From assembly GCA_023443625.1 (NCBI GenBank), contig JAEZTQ010000079.1, positions 186,001 through 250,000 on the forward strand: a stretch of 64,000 bases of DNA, given 5' to 3'. The position numbers were made by a program, and so were the translations under genes. This stretch comes from Bacillota bacterium (GTDB lineage Bacteria > Bacillota_A > Clostridia > Lachnospirales > Lachnospiraceae). Positions 8,954 through 17,687 of the stretch are shown piece by piece; position 1 is the stretch's first letter; each line of letters opens with the position of its first letter. The notes under the pieces were generated by a model that was given only the letters and a program-made list of their open reading frames with translations, was not told where the DNA came from and made no database searches.

Positions 8954-9227
8954 AATTCTTATTATAATAGGGATAGTAATGTTTTTAACAGCATTTCCAT
9001 TAATATTTTTAAGTAATGCAAGCTTTAGTGGGGCGGACGATCAGGCAGAAAAAGCGATAACTAATATCGACCCTGATTATAAGCCTTGGGCAAAATCAAT
9101 GTTTCAGCCAAGTGCCGAAACCGAATCCATGCTGTTTGCTTTGCAGGCTGCAATAGGAGGAGGTATCATAGGTTACGGCTTTGGAAGACTGTCAGCGAAA
9201 AAGAAGTATGAGGAAGAAACAAAATAA
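8937..9227 (+). CDS. cbiN: Cobalt transport protein CbiN
   Basis: The small 96-residue accessory subunit of the cobalt ECF transporter has two TM helices (about 7-27 and 68-85) around an extracytoplasmic loop with the family motif [12 protein letters not shown]. In known systems it aids metal insertion into CbiM. It starts inside the end of cbiM, so translation is probably coupled. A run of 11-bp repeats lies between it and cbiQ. Confidence 0.92.
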   Translation: MKSKLRILIIIGIVMFLTAFPLIFLSNASFSGADDQAEKAITNIDPDYKPWAKSMFQPSAETESMLFALQAAIGGGIIGYGFGRLSAKKKYEEETK

Positions 9228-9243
9228 GAAGCATGAGGAAAAG

Positions 9244-9285
9244 GTTAAATAAAAGTTAAATAAAAGCTAAATAAAAGTTAATAAA
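9244..9285. repeat. 11-bp tandem repeat between cbiN and cbiQ
   Basis: There are three and a half copies of gttaaataaaa (9244-9254, 9255-9265, 9266-9276, and a partial at 9277-9285), with one substitution in the third. Confidence 0.9.
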
Positions 9286-9329
9286 GCTTGCTTTTGAAAT
9301 CAAGCATAAAGACGATAAGGAGGTACAGC

Positions 9330-10109
9330 ATGGGGATAGACAAATATGCATATAACTCAAGATTAGCAGCAACCAGAACGTTTGATAAGCTTATTTTCTC
9401 TCTATTGCCGCTCTTTGTTTGTTTATTTTCTAATTCAAATATTGTCAGCCTAACCGTATTATCTGTCATGGGTGTCAGCACGATCTATTGGAGCGGTTTG
9501 AGTGTAAGAAAATATTTGAAGCTGCTTACCCTTCCATTAACCTTCTTAATCCTTGGAACACTTACCATCCTCATACAATCAGTTGATGCTGAAGATATGA
9601 CTATTATTTATGCAGTCCCTTTATTTGGGAAGACTTACGGGATAACAAAGCAGTCGCTAGAAGGTGGCATGGAATTAATTTTAAAATCAATCGCTGCAGT
9701 ATCCTGTCTCTATTTCTTCTCTCTTAATACAACGATGAACTCCTTTTTCAACAGTCTTAGAAAATCAAAGCTGCCGTCGGTATTAATAGAATTGATGGAG
9801 TTGATTTACCGTTTTATCTTTGTCATCGGAAGTGAGGCAAATAGGATTTATACTGCTCAGGCTTCAAGGCTGGGATATAGAAGCTTTCTAGTAGGATTAA
9901 AATCCCTTGGAGTATTAGCAGCTGCCTTATTTGTGAAGGCCCTTGGACGCACAGAACGATTAAATTATGCCCTTGAGGCAAGAAACTTTAGGGGAAGCTA
10001 CGAATACCTGATTATAAAGGATGAAAAATGTATTGCCTTTTCCATTGGCGGTATTTTATTTGCTGTTTTTTTGATATGTCTTAAACTTGCAGAGCAGTTT
10101 GTGATATAG
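9330..10109 (+). CDS. cbiQ: Cobalt ECF transporter T component CbiQ
   Basis: This is the energy-coupling transmembrane subunit (259 residues) linking CbiM to the ATPase CbiO. It has several TM helices and two cytoplasmic Ala-Arg-Gly-type coupling segments, SRLGYRSF and ALEARNFRGSYE. The ATG at 9330 sits 7 bases behind aaggaggt. An in-frame ATG at 9288 has no ribosome site and is rejected. Its position between cbiN and cbiO matches the standard order. Confidence 0.92.
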   Translation: MGIDKYAYNSRLAATRTFDKLIFSLLPLFVCLFSNSNIVSLTVLSVMGVSTIYWSGLSVRKYLKLLTLPLTFLILGTLTILIQSVDAEDMTIIYAVPLFGKTYGITKQSLEGGMELILKSIAAVSCLYFFSLNTTMNSFFNSLRKSKLPSVLIELMELIYRFIFVIGSEANRIYTAQASRLGYRSFLVGLKSLGVLAAALFVKALGRTERLNYALEARNFRGSYEYLIIKDEKCIAFSIGGILFAVFLICLKLAEQFVI

Positions 10110-10136
10110 CCGGCTTCTTCCGGCATGGAGGATGTA

Positions 10137-10985
10137 ATGAACATTATTGAGATAAAAGACTTAACTTATAGCTACGATACGCAGAGGAAGGCATTAAATC
10201 AAGTCAGTATGTCCTTTGAAAAGGGTAAAATTATTGGTGTACTGGGTGGCAATGGAGCCGGTAAGTCAACCCTGTTTCTGCATTTAAACGGTATCTTAAG
10301 GCCAGGCAGCGGTAAGCTTCTATATAATGGTAAGGAAATCAAATATAGCAAAAATGAAATTACAGAGCTTCGTAAAAATATCGGTATCGTATTTCAGGAC
10401 CCGGACGATCAGCTTTTTTCCTCCAGTGTCAGAAAGGATATCTCCTTCGGACTGCTAAACCTTGGAAAATCTTCTGATGAGGTAACAGATAGGGTAGAGA
10501 GAATAATCAAAGAGCTTGGGATAGAGGAGCTTGCCGAAAAGCCGACCCATGCACTCAGCTTCGGACAGAAGAAAAAGGTGGCTATTGCCGGAGTTCTTGC
10601 GATGCAGCCAGCAGTTATCATCCTAGATGAGCCAACAGCGGGACTGGATCCTTACGGTGTCAGCGAAATCCTTGATCTTCTGCAGAAGATCAAGGAAGAG
10701 ATGGGGATCACAGTGATATTATCTACGCATGATATTGATCTGGTGCCGCTCTATTGTAGTGAGGTATATGTGTTAGACAAAGGAGAGGTTGTATTTAGCG
10801 GCAGCCCTGAACAGCTCTTTGCTGATCCTGATTTACTACGCAGGCATTACTTAAGACTACCAAGAATTGCACATTTGATGGGGATTTTATACGATAAAGA
10901 TAAGCTGATGGTGGATAAATCAGCCGCCACTATATCAAAAGCCAGAAAAAGTATAAAAGAATTGGTTGGGAAGAAAATTGGATGA
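10137..10985 (+). CDS. cbiO: Cobalt ECF transporter ATPase CbiO
   Basis: ATP-binding subunit of the cobalt importer, about 282 residues. Walker A is GGNGAGKST, the Q loop is GIVFQDPDDQLFS, the signature is ALSFGQKKKVAIAG, Walker B is VIILDEPTAGLDP, and the switch His is in STHDID. The C-terminal extension is that of CbiO proteins. ATG 10137 is preferred because ggagg (10128-10132) lies just before it; the ATG at 10125 would bury that site. Its end overlaps the start of cbiD. Confidence 0.93.
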   Translation: MNIIEIKDLTYSYDTQRKALNQVSMSFEKGKIIGVLGGNGAGKSTLFLHLNGILRPGSGKLLYNGKEIKYSKNEITELRKNIGIVFQDPDDQLFSSSVRKDISFGLLNLGKSSDEVTDRVERIIKELGIEELAEKPTHALSFGQKKKVAIAGVLAMQPAVIILDEPTAGLDPYGVSEILDLLQKIKEEMGITVILSTHDIDLVPLYCSEVYVLDKGEVVFSGSPEQLFADPDLLRRHYLRLPRIAHLMGILYDKDKLMVDKSAATISKARKSIKELVGKKIG

Positions 10986-12105
10986 TTATATTGTAAAAGG
11001 CGGTAAAAAATTAAGAAAAGGCTATACAACCGGAAGCTGTGCGGCAGCCGCTGCTAAGGCAGCGGCAAGCATTCTGCTTAGCGGGGTTTTAATTGAGAAA
11101 GTGAAACTTACTCTTCCGACAGGAGATAGCCTAATACTTGATATTGAGAATATAGACTGTAAAGAAGATCAGGTGGTATGTTCCGTAACAAAGGATGCGG
11201 GTGATGATCCGGATGTGACGCATGGGATTAAAATATATGCGAAGGTAAGAAGAAAGTTAGGACAAACCACAATTGACGGGGGAGAAGGTGTCGGACGGGT
11301 AACCAGAGAGGGTCTTGCCTGTAAGCCAGGGGAAGCTGCAATTAATCCTGTACCCAGAAAAATGTTAGAACAGGCGCTAGCAGAGGCAGCCCTGCAATAT
11401 GGTTATACAGATGGCTTTGAGGTAATGATATTTGTACCGGGTGGAGAAGAAATTGCAAAAGGCACCTTTAACCAAAGACTTGGTATTGTAGGAGGAATAT
11501 CGATACTCGGTACAACAGGTATTGTAGAGCCAATGAGCGAAGCAGCAATTCTTGAGACGATAAAGCTCGAGATAGATGCAAAACGTCAGAGAGAAATACT
11601 TTTTGTCTCTCCGGGTAATTACGGATTAGAGTTTGCAAAAGCCAACCTTGGACTTAATATTGACCTGGCAGTTAAGTGCTCCAATTATATAGGAGAAACG
11701 TTAGATTACGCTATATACAGCGGCTTTCAGAAAATCCTTTTAGTTGGGCATATCGGTAAATTAGTAAAGCTTGCCGCGGGGGTTATGAATACCCATTCTA
11801 AAGTTGCAGACTGCCGGAACGAGATATTTGCGGCACATACTGCATTACTTACCGCTAAGAAAGAGCTGATACAAGAAATCATGGAAGCTGTTACAACAGA
11901 TGAAGTACATAAGATATTAGAGAAGAATGGATTATGCCAAAGTGTGTATGAAAGCATTTTAAATAAAATTTTATATCATCTAAATTACAGAGCTAAGAAT
12001 AAGCTTCATTTTGAACTTATCATATTCTCTAATGAAAATGGTATCTTAATGCAGACAAAGCACTGTAAGGAATTAATCAGTCAGATAAAGGAGAAAGAGA
12101 ATTGA
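10978..12105 (+). CDS. cbiD: Cobalt-precorrin-5B C1-methyltransferase CbiD
   Basis: SAM-dependent C1 methylation in the anaerobic corrin ring pathway, acting on cobalt-precorrin-5B after CbiG. The family hallmark GYTTGSCAAAAAKAAA lies near the N-terminus. The central GGISILGTTGIVEPMSEAA and VGHIGKLVKLAAGVMNTHS segments are also characteristic. The length (about 375 residues) is normal. The start is probably TTG 10978 (giving MDDYIVKGGKKLR), which overlaps cbiO by 8 bases; TTG 10966 is an alternative. Confidence 0.93.
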   Translation: MDDYIVKGGKKLRKGYTTGSCAAAAAKAAASILLSGVLIEKVKLTLPTGDSLILDIENIDCKEDQVVCSVTKDAGDDPDVTHGIKIYAKVRRKLGQTTIDGGEGVGRVTREGLACKPGEAAINPVPRKMLEQALAEAALQYGYTDGFEVMIFVPGGEEIAKGTFNQRLGIVGGISILGTTGIVEPMSEAAILETIKLEIDAKRQREILFVSPGNYGLEFAKANLGLNIDLAVKCSNYIGETLDYAIYSGFQKILLVGHIGKLVKLAAGVMNTHSKVADCRNEIFAAHTALLTAKKELIQEIMEAVTTDEVHKILEKNGLCQSVYESILNKILYHLNYRAKNKLHFELIIFSNENGILMQTKHCKELISQIKEKEN

Positions 12106-12776
12106 GAGGAACTTTATATGGAGTCGGGGTAGGTCCCGGAGATGAGAAGCTGCTAACTCTGCTAGCAGTCGAAACACTGGAAAAGGCAGATAAAATAATT
12201 GTCCCGGATACCGGAGGCGAAAGGACAGCGCTAAAAATAGTCAGTCGGTTTATAAAAGAGAAGGAATTGCTATACTGCAATTTACCGATGACGAAAGATG
12301 AGGCTGTCTTAAAGGAAAAGCATAAAGAAGCAGCAAAACTAATCTGCACAGAGCTTGATCAGGGGTATAATCTTGCATTTATAACACTGGGAGACCCGAC
12401 CATCTATTCCACCTATATGTATATCCACAGAATAGTGATAGAGAAAGGATATGAGGTAAGTATTATCAATGGAATTCCTTCCTTCTGTGCTGCTGCGGCT
12501 AGACTCAATATATCCCTGTGTGACAGAAGCGAAGCACTTCATATCATACCCTCCTCGTATGATAAATTAGAGGAGCTGCTTAAGCTTGATGGGAATAAGG
12601 TCTTAATGAAGAGCGGCAAAAGTATTCCGGAGGTTATCGGAAAGCTAAAGCAGATGAAGCTGCTGCAGCAATCGAAAATGGTAGAATGCTGCTATATGGA
12701 GAATGAAAAAATATATGAGAAGCTGGAAGAAGTAGATAATGACAGCAGTTACTTCTCCGTTATTATTGTGAAGTAA
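12102..12776 (+). CDS. cbiL: Cobalt-factor II (precorrin-2) C20-methyltransferase CbiL
   Basis: It methylates C20 of cobalt-factor II with SAM, the first committed methylation after cobalt insertion. It is a tetrapyrrole methylase fold of 224 residues with N-terminal GVGVGPGDEKLLT and the central LGDPTIYSTYMYI typical of CbiL/CobI. The TTG start overlaps the cbiD stop (aTTGA), indicating translational coupling. It is followed by a 120-base gap occupied by a dispersed leader element before cbiF. Confidence 0.9.
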   Translation: MRGTLYGVGVGPGDEKLLTLLAVETLEKADKIIVPDTGGERTALKIVSRFIKEKELLYCNLPMTKDEAVLKEKHKEAAKLICTELDQGYNLAFITLGDPTIYSTYMYIHRIVIEKGYEVSIINGIPSFCAAAARLNISLCDRSEALHIIPSSYDKLEELLKLDGNKVLMKSGKSIPEVIGKLKQMKLLQQSKMVECCYMENEKIYEKLEEVDNDSSYFSVIIVK

Positions 12777-12816
12777 AGTATATCTTGCCCTAATTCAAAG
12801 GGTTGGCATGTTATAT

Positions 12817-12897
12817 TAGGTTGAAAAATCAAAGATTTTTCAATCGGCAAATTTGTGCGCTGCCCAAATTCGCAGGTTTTGGCAGCAGATGGAGGTT
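12817..12897 (+). repeat. Dispersed leader element, family 1, copy C (diverged)
   Basis: The first hairpin is ggttgaaaaatc/gatttttcaatc, followed by cggcaaa and a second stem ctgcc/ggcag, and it ends with cagatggaggtt, which provides the ribosome site of cbiF. It shares ends and architecture with the copies at 4437 and 24045, and its right half is similar to the copy at 53962. It is bounded by taggtt and gaggtt. Confidence 0.7.
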
Positions 12898-12900
12898 ATT

Positions 12901-13656
12901 ATGGTTTATTTTATTGGTGCTGGCCCGGGTGCAGTAGATTTGATTACGATTAGAGGAGCAGAGCTTTTAAAACGTGCAGATGTGATAATCTATGCAGGTT
13001 CTCTGGTTAATCCGGAGCTGCTAAACTATGCAAAAAATACTTGCAGCATATATAACAGTGCTGAAATGACTCTGGAGGAGGTAATTGAAGTACTGGTATC
13101 GGAAAATTGCGAGGACAAAATATTAGTTAGATTGCATACCGGTGATCCAAGTATCTATGGTGCGATTAAGGAGCAGATGGATTTGCTGAAGGAGCACCGG
13201 ATAGAGTATGAGGTGGTTCCGGGGGTCAGCTCCTTCTGCGGTGCAGCCGCAGCACTTAAGGCAGAATATACTCTGCCGGGTGTCAGCCAGACGGTGATTT
13301 TATCAAGAATGGAGGGAAGGACGCCTGTTCCGGCGGAGGAAGAGATAGCAAGGCTTGCCTCCCATAAAGCCTCAATGGTACTTTTTTTAACCTCGTCCCT
13401 AATTGAGAAATTAACTGAAAAATTACTGGAGGGCGGTTATCAGGAGGATACCCCGGCAGCAATCGTATATAAAGCGACCTGGCCAGATCAAAAGGTGATA
13501 AGGACAACCGTAGGAGGCCTTGCAGCAAGTGCTAAGGAGAATGATATCACGAAGACAGCCTTAATTCTAATAGGTGATTTTCTATCCGGTGAGTATGAGA
13601 GGTCTAAGCTATATGATAAAACCTTTACCCATGAATTCAGAAAGGCAGTTTTATAA
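12901..13656 (+). CDS. cbiF: Cobalt-precorrin-4 C11-methyltransferase CbiF
   Basis: SAM-dependent methylation of C11 in the anaerobic pathway, 251 residues. Visible motifs are VYFIGAGPGAVDLITIRG, YAGSLVNPELL, the SAM site RLHTGDPSIYGA, and VVPGVSSFCGAAA. ATG 12901 follows ggaggttatt; an in-frame extension from 12853 would read through the leader element and is rejected. Its stop overlaps the cbiG start (TAATG). Confidence 0.94.
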   Translation: MVYFIGAGPGAVDLITIRGAELLKRADVIIYAGSLVNPELLNYAKNTCSIYNSAEMTLEEVIEVLVSENCEDKILVRLHTGDPSIYGAIKEQMDLLKEHRIEYEVVPGVSSFCGAAAALKAEYTLPGVSQTVILSRMEGRTPVPAEEEIARLASHKASMVLFLTSSLIEKLTEKLLEGGYQEDTPAAIVYKATWPDQKVIRTTVGGLAASAKENDITKTALILIGDFLSGEYERSKLYDKTFTHEFRKAVL

Positions 13657-14705
13657 TGCTTGTAACAATTTTTAGCTTTACACTTAACGGCTCTAGGTTA
13701 TGTGAACGAATATCGAAGCTTTATAGGAAGCCCTTATGTTATTCCAAATATCCGGCTGGGGAGGGCTTTATCCCCATGGAGGGATCGCTTTCACAGCTGG
13801 TTGAAAAGGCCTTTCATAACAGTGAGGCATTGATTTTCATCGGTGCTGTGGGAATTGCTGTCCGCTTAATCGCACCATTTATCAGGGCAAAGGATAAGGA
13901 CCCAGCAGTGATTGTAATCGATGAAAAGGGTAGATATGTGATACCGATACTATCCGGGCATCTAGGAGGTGCGAATCAGATTGCCTGTGAGCTTGCGGAT
14001 GTTCTGATGGGACAGGCCGTAATCACTACCGCAACAGATATAAACAGGGTGTTTTCTGTGGATGTCTGGGCTAAGGAGCAGGAGCTTCATATTCATAATA
14101 TGGAAGCTATCAAATATATTTCCTCCGCGCTATTAAAAGGGGAGAAAATCGGGCTTGTCTGTGATTATGAGATAGACACAGAGTTGCCGGAATTTATAAC
14201 AGATACTCATGCAACCGTAGGTAATGCAGGACTAAATATAAACACGAAAGCAGGAATTTATATATCGGAGGACATATCAAAAAGCTTATTCAAACATACC
14301 TTGAAGCTGACTCCCAAAAACTATGTACTTGGAATTGGCTGCAGACGAAATGTTGAGGTTGAAATATTAGAAAAGACTGTATTAAACTATATGGGAGCTT
14401 TAAACCTGTCTACGGACTTATTTAGTACGGTAGCTACAATTGATATTAAGGCAAAGGAGCCGGCTATTCTGGCCTTTTGTAATAAATTCAGACTTTCCCT
14501 ATCGATATACTCAAGTGATGTACTAAATAAAGCAGCAGGAGAATTTACCGCCTCAGATTTTGTGAAAAATACGGTGGGAGTGGACAATGTCTGTGAGCGA
14601 GCAGCCTTTCTCGCCAGTAATGAGGGTGAAATTGTCTTAAGGAAGACTTTTAGTCAGGGAGTTACAGTCGCAATTGCAAAAAAGAAATGGAGGTGTAGGT
14701 TTTGA
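13656..14705 (+). CDS. cbiG: Cobalt-precorrin-5A hydrolase CbiG
   Basis: CbiG opens the ring-A delta-lactone of cobalt-precorrin-5A and releases acetaldehyde. The N-terminal domain carries FIGAVGIAVRLIAPFI and LSGHLGGANQIA, the middle is variable, and the C-terminal domain begins near YVLGIGCRRNVEVE. The length of 349 residues is normal. It overlaps cbiF by one base and hemA by 4, within a tightly coupled gene chain. Confidence 0.92.
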   Translation: MLVTIFSFTLNGSRLCERISKLYRKPLCYSKYPAGEGFIPMEGSLSQLVEKAFHNSEALIFIGAVGIAVRLIAPFIRAKDKDPAVIVIDEKGRYVIPILSGHLGGANQIACELADVLMGQAVITTATDINRVFSVDVWAKEQELHIHNMEAIKYISSALLKGEKIGLVCDYEIDTELPEFITDTHATVGNAGLNINTKAGIYISEDISKSLFKHTLKLTPKNYVLGIGCRRNVEVEILEKTVLNYMGALNLSTDLFSTVATIDIKAKEPAILAFCNKFRLSLSIYSSDVLNKAAGEFTASDFVKNTVGVDNVCERAAFLASNEGEIVLRKTFSQGVTVAIAKKKWRCRF

Positions 14706-15730
14706 GTCTTGCACTAATCGGAGTGGATTATAAAACAGCAGGAATAATACTCAGAGAATCCATCAGCTTAACCGAATCAAAAATCAGAGTAATCCTGCAG
14801 CAGTTAAAAAATATACCCTTCTTAAACGGAGTCGCTTTACTGTCAACCTGTAATAGAACAGAGCTTTATTTGTCCTATGATCAGAATTTGAAGAAAGAAG
14901 AGCTGACAGATCTTTTCTGTAAAACAGTTGGGTTTCAGCCTGAAGCAGCAGGAGAGCATATCTATTATAAAAAGGATGAGAAGGTTGTTGCTTATCTGTT
15001 TGAGCTTGCGGGCGGAATACATTCGATGATCTTTGGAGATGATCAGATCGCTTCTCAGGTTGGTGAAGCAATTGAACTGGCAAATGAGGTTGGGGCCAGT
15101 GATGCAGTATTAAACACCCTGTTCAGACATGCCGTAACCTGTGCCAAGAAAATAAAGACCTCCGTAACCTTAAAAACGGTAGCTCCGTCGGTTGCTACAC
15201 AGGCGGTGGATATCGTAAAGGATTTTATTCGGACGAAAAAAGACTGTAAGGTGTTGGTAATCGGAAACGGCGAAATCGGAAGAGGTGTCGGTAAAGCACT
15301 GGTTAGTGCGGGCTGTGAGGTCTATATGACCCTCAGAACCTATAAATATAAGCAAAACGTTATTCCACAGGGCTGTCAGATAACCGAATATGAGAAAAGA
15401 TGCGAGCTGTTCCCCAAGGTTGATATCCTTATCAGTGCCACCAAAAGCCCGCATCATACGGTAAGCTATGAGGCACTGGCAGAATGTAAGCAGGTACCCA
15501 GCTATATTATGGATCTGGCTCTTCCAAGGGATATAGACCCAAAGGTAGGACAAATGGAGGGCGTGCATTATTATGATATTGATGCAATCGGGAAAAATGC
15601 CCGTTACGATAATTCTAAGGAAATTAGCATGATTAGGGAGATTATCACCGGTCAGCTGAAAAAATTTAAGGAATGGCTTATGTACCGCAGAAAAAATCAT
15701 AATCAGTTAATGGAGGAATGCAAGAGATGA
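14702..15730 (+). CDS. hemA: Glutamyl-tRNA reductase HemA, short form
   Basis: First step of the C5 route to tetrapyrroles: NADPH reduction of glutamyl-tRNA to glutamate-1-semialdehyde. Catalytic C50 lies in LLSTCNRTELYLS, and the NADPH domain has VLVIGNGEIGRGVGKAL (about 180-196). The protein has only 342 residues against roughly 400-450 in typical HemA, and the missing part corresponds to the C-terminal dimerisation helices. The start is TTG 14702 behind ggaggtgtaggtt. Its 3' end overlaps cbiH. Placing hemA inside the B12 genes ties precursor supply to corrin synthesis. Confidence 0.93.
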   Translation: MSLALIGVDYKTAGIILRESISLTESKIRVILQQLKNIPFLNGVALLSTCNRTELYLSYDQNLKKEELTDLFCKTVGFQPEAAGEHIYYKKDEKVVAYLFELAGGIHSMIFGDDQIASQVGEAIELANEVGASDAVLNTLFRHAVTCAKKIKTSVTLKTVAPSVATQAVDIVKDFIRTKKDCKVLVIGNGEIGRGVGKALVSAGCEVYMTLRTYKYKQNVIPQGCQITEYEKRCELFPKVDILISATKSPHHTVSYEALAECKQVPSYIMDLALPRDIDPKVGQMEGVHYYDIDAIGKNARYDNSKEISMIREIITGQLKKFKEWLMYRRKNHNQLMEECKR

Positions 15731-16458
15731 TTTATATAATCGGTCTGGGTCCGGGAGAGCATAGTCAGATCACGCCGAAGGCAATTGAGGCATTAAAAAG
15801 CTGTGATATCGTTGCAGGCTATACGGTGTATATTGATTTGATCAGGGAATTAGTTAATGATAAGGAGCTTATTCAGACTCCCATGCTACAGGAAGTAGAG
15901 CGGTGCAAAAAGGCAGCACTTGCAGCAAGTGAAGGTAAGACGGTTGCAATGGTGTCTAGCGGAGATGCCGGAATCTATGGGATGGCATCCCTTATGCTTG
16001 AGGTCTTAGAAGAGCTTGGGGTGGAGACAGAGCTAGAGGTGATTGCCGGTATTACGGCAGCTTCCTCCGCGGCAGCCGTACTCGGTGCACCGTTAACGCA
16101 TGATTTTGCCGTGATTTCCCTAAGTAATCTCCTTACACCCTGGGAGAAGATAGAGAAAAGACTTAATCTCGCATCTCAAGCTGGTTTTATTCTCGTAATA
16201 TATAATCCTACCAGTAAAAAAAGACATGATTTTCTGTCAAAGGCCTGTGAAATAGTAATGAATAACCTAGGCCCGGAGATTAAGTGTGGGTATGTCAAAA
16301 ATATCGGCCGGGAGGGACAGACACATAAGCTACTAACGCTAAAGGAGCTAAAAGACGAGCAGGTCGATATGTTTACAACCATTATTATCGGAAATGAAAC
16401 CACAAGAATCATCGGTGACAAGCTGGTAACACCAAGAGGGTATAGAATTGATGAGTAG
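15727..16458 (+). CDS. cbiH: Cobalt-factor III (precorrin-3B) C17-methyltransferase CbiH
   Basis: C17 methylation with ring contraction in the anaerobic pathway, 243 residues. Motifs are IYIIGLGPGEHSQITPKA, AGYTVYIDLIR, SSGDAGIYGMA and NPTSKKRHDFL, as in CbiH/CobJ. I chose ATG 15727 because tggagga (15711-15717) is about 10 bases upstream, whereas the ATG at 15718 abuts that site. It overlaps both hemA and the cbiJ fusion gene. It is the small single-domain form, without the extra C-terminal domain seen in some clostridia. Confidence 0.92.
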   Translation: MIYIIGLGPGEHSQITPKAIEALKSCDIVAGYTVYIDLIRELVNDKELIQTPMLQEVERCKKAALAASEGKTVAMVSSGDAGIYGMASLMLEVLEELGVETELEVIAGITAASSAAAVLGAPLTHDFAVISLSNLLTPWEKIEKRLNLASQAGFILVIYNPTSKKRHDFLSKACEIVMNNLGPEIKCGYVKNIGREGQTHKLLTLKELKDEQVDMFTTIIIGNETTRIIGDKLVTPRGYRIDE

Positions 16459-17683
16459 TAGCACGAATAAGAAAATTCTTATATTTGCAGGAACGAATGA
16501 GGGCAGGAGGTTATGCGAATATCTTACCGATCAGGGGATAGCTGTTACAGCCTGTGTTGCGACAGAGTATGGAAGTCTCTGTCTATCAGCTATGACAGGA
16601 CTTGATATCAGGGAGGGCAGATTATCTGCTATGGAAATCGAAGAATTGATAAAGCATTATGATATCATACTGGATGCCACGCATCCCTATGCGAAGCTAA
16701 TATCAGAAAACCTTAAAAGTGCTTGTGAGGTTAATGAGAAGCCATATATCAGAGTAATCCGTCCGCAGACGGAGTATAGCAATGTCATAACCTGTGATAG
16801 CATTGAAGCAGCCTGTGAGTATTTAAATCAGACAGAGGGAAAGGTACTGATCACCACCGGAAGTAAGGAGCTGAAACCCTATACTACAGTAGCTGATTAT
16901 AAAGAAAGACTGTATTTAAGAGTACTGCCTTCAATAGATGCTTTAGAAGAATGTAATAGAAAGGGCTTTAAAGCCTCGAACATAATCTGTATGCAGGGGC
17001 CATTTTCCGAAGAACTCAATCTTGCTATGCTAAAACAGGTGAAGGCATCCTATTTGGTTACGAAGGAATCCGGTAAAGCCGGAGGCTTTGAGGAAAAGCT
17101 TTCAGCGGCTGAAAAATGCGGCGTCAAGGTCATCGTAATTGGAAGACCGGTTAAGGAGGAGGGCTTTTCCTTACAGGAGACAATGGGACTTTTAAAGCAG
17201 GAGCTTTCCATCAGAGAGGAGATAAATCCAAGCTTCCCTATGTTCCTGAAGCTTGAGAAGAAAAAAATTACAGTCATCGGAGCAGGAAAAATTGCAGCAA
17301 GAAGGATTAAATCACTGCTTAAGTTTTCAGCAGATATTACAGTAATTGCACCCGATGTTAGTGAAGAGCTGTCAGAGTTAGCTGATCGAATTACAATTCG
17401 CCTTAAGGAATTTGAAGAAAGTGATATTTTTAATTCTTTTATCGTAATTGCGGCCACTGACAATAGAAACGTCAACCAGAAGGTATATGAAGCAGCACAA
17501 AGATATCAAATATTAGTTAATGTAGCTGATCAAAAAGAGCAAAGTGATTTTTATTTCCCGGCATTGTTTATGGATGAGGATATCATAGGCGGCATAATAT
17601 CAAAAAACGGTGAAAATCATAGCCTTGTAAAGCAGAGAGCAGAGCTGATACGGGAATTTTTAAATAGAAACGAAAGGAAGTAA
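16451..17683 (+). CDS. cbiJ: Fusion: cobalt-precorrin-6A reductase CbiJ + precorrin-2 dehydrogenase (SirC/Met8-like)
   Basis: Two enzymes are joined in 410 residues. Residues about 6-250 are CbiJ (ILIFAGTNEGRRLCEYL, DATHPYAKLISENL, LITTGSKELKPYT), the NADH reductase of cobalt-precorrin-6A. Residues about 255-405 are the NAD-binding dehydrogenase of siroheme synthesis (ITVIGAGKIAARRIKSLL, IVIAATDNRNVNQKVYEAA, NVADQKEQSDFYFPALF), which oxidises precorrin-2 to sirohydrochlorin. That product is the substrate of CbiX at 22.3 kb. ATG 16451 overlaps the cbiH stop. The frame is continuous, so the fusion is real in this sequence. Confidence 0.92.
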   Translation: MSSSTNKKILIFAGTNEGRRLCEYLTDQGIAVTACVATEYGSLCLSAMTGLDIREGRLSAMEIEELIKHYDIILDATHPYAKLISENLKSACEVNEKPYIRVIRPQTEYSNVITCDSIEAACEYLNQTEGKVLITTGSKELKPYTTVADYKERLYLRVLPSIDALEECNRKGFKASNIICMQGPFSEELNLAMLKQVKASYLVTKESGKAGGFEEKLSAAEKCGVKVIVIGRPVKEEGFSLQETMGLLKQELSIREEINPSFPMFLKLEKKKITVIGAGKIAARRIKSLLKFSADITVIAPDVSEELSELADRITIRLKEFEESDIFNSFIVIAATDNRNVNQKVYEAAQRYQILVNVADQKEQSDFYFPALFMDEDIIGGIISKNGENHSLVKQRAELIREFLNRNERK

Positions 17684-17687
17684 TAAT

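Noticed and set aside
15170..15700. 176-codon minus-strand frame inside hemA
   Set aside because: It is antisense to the conserved NADPH domain of HemA and resembles no family.
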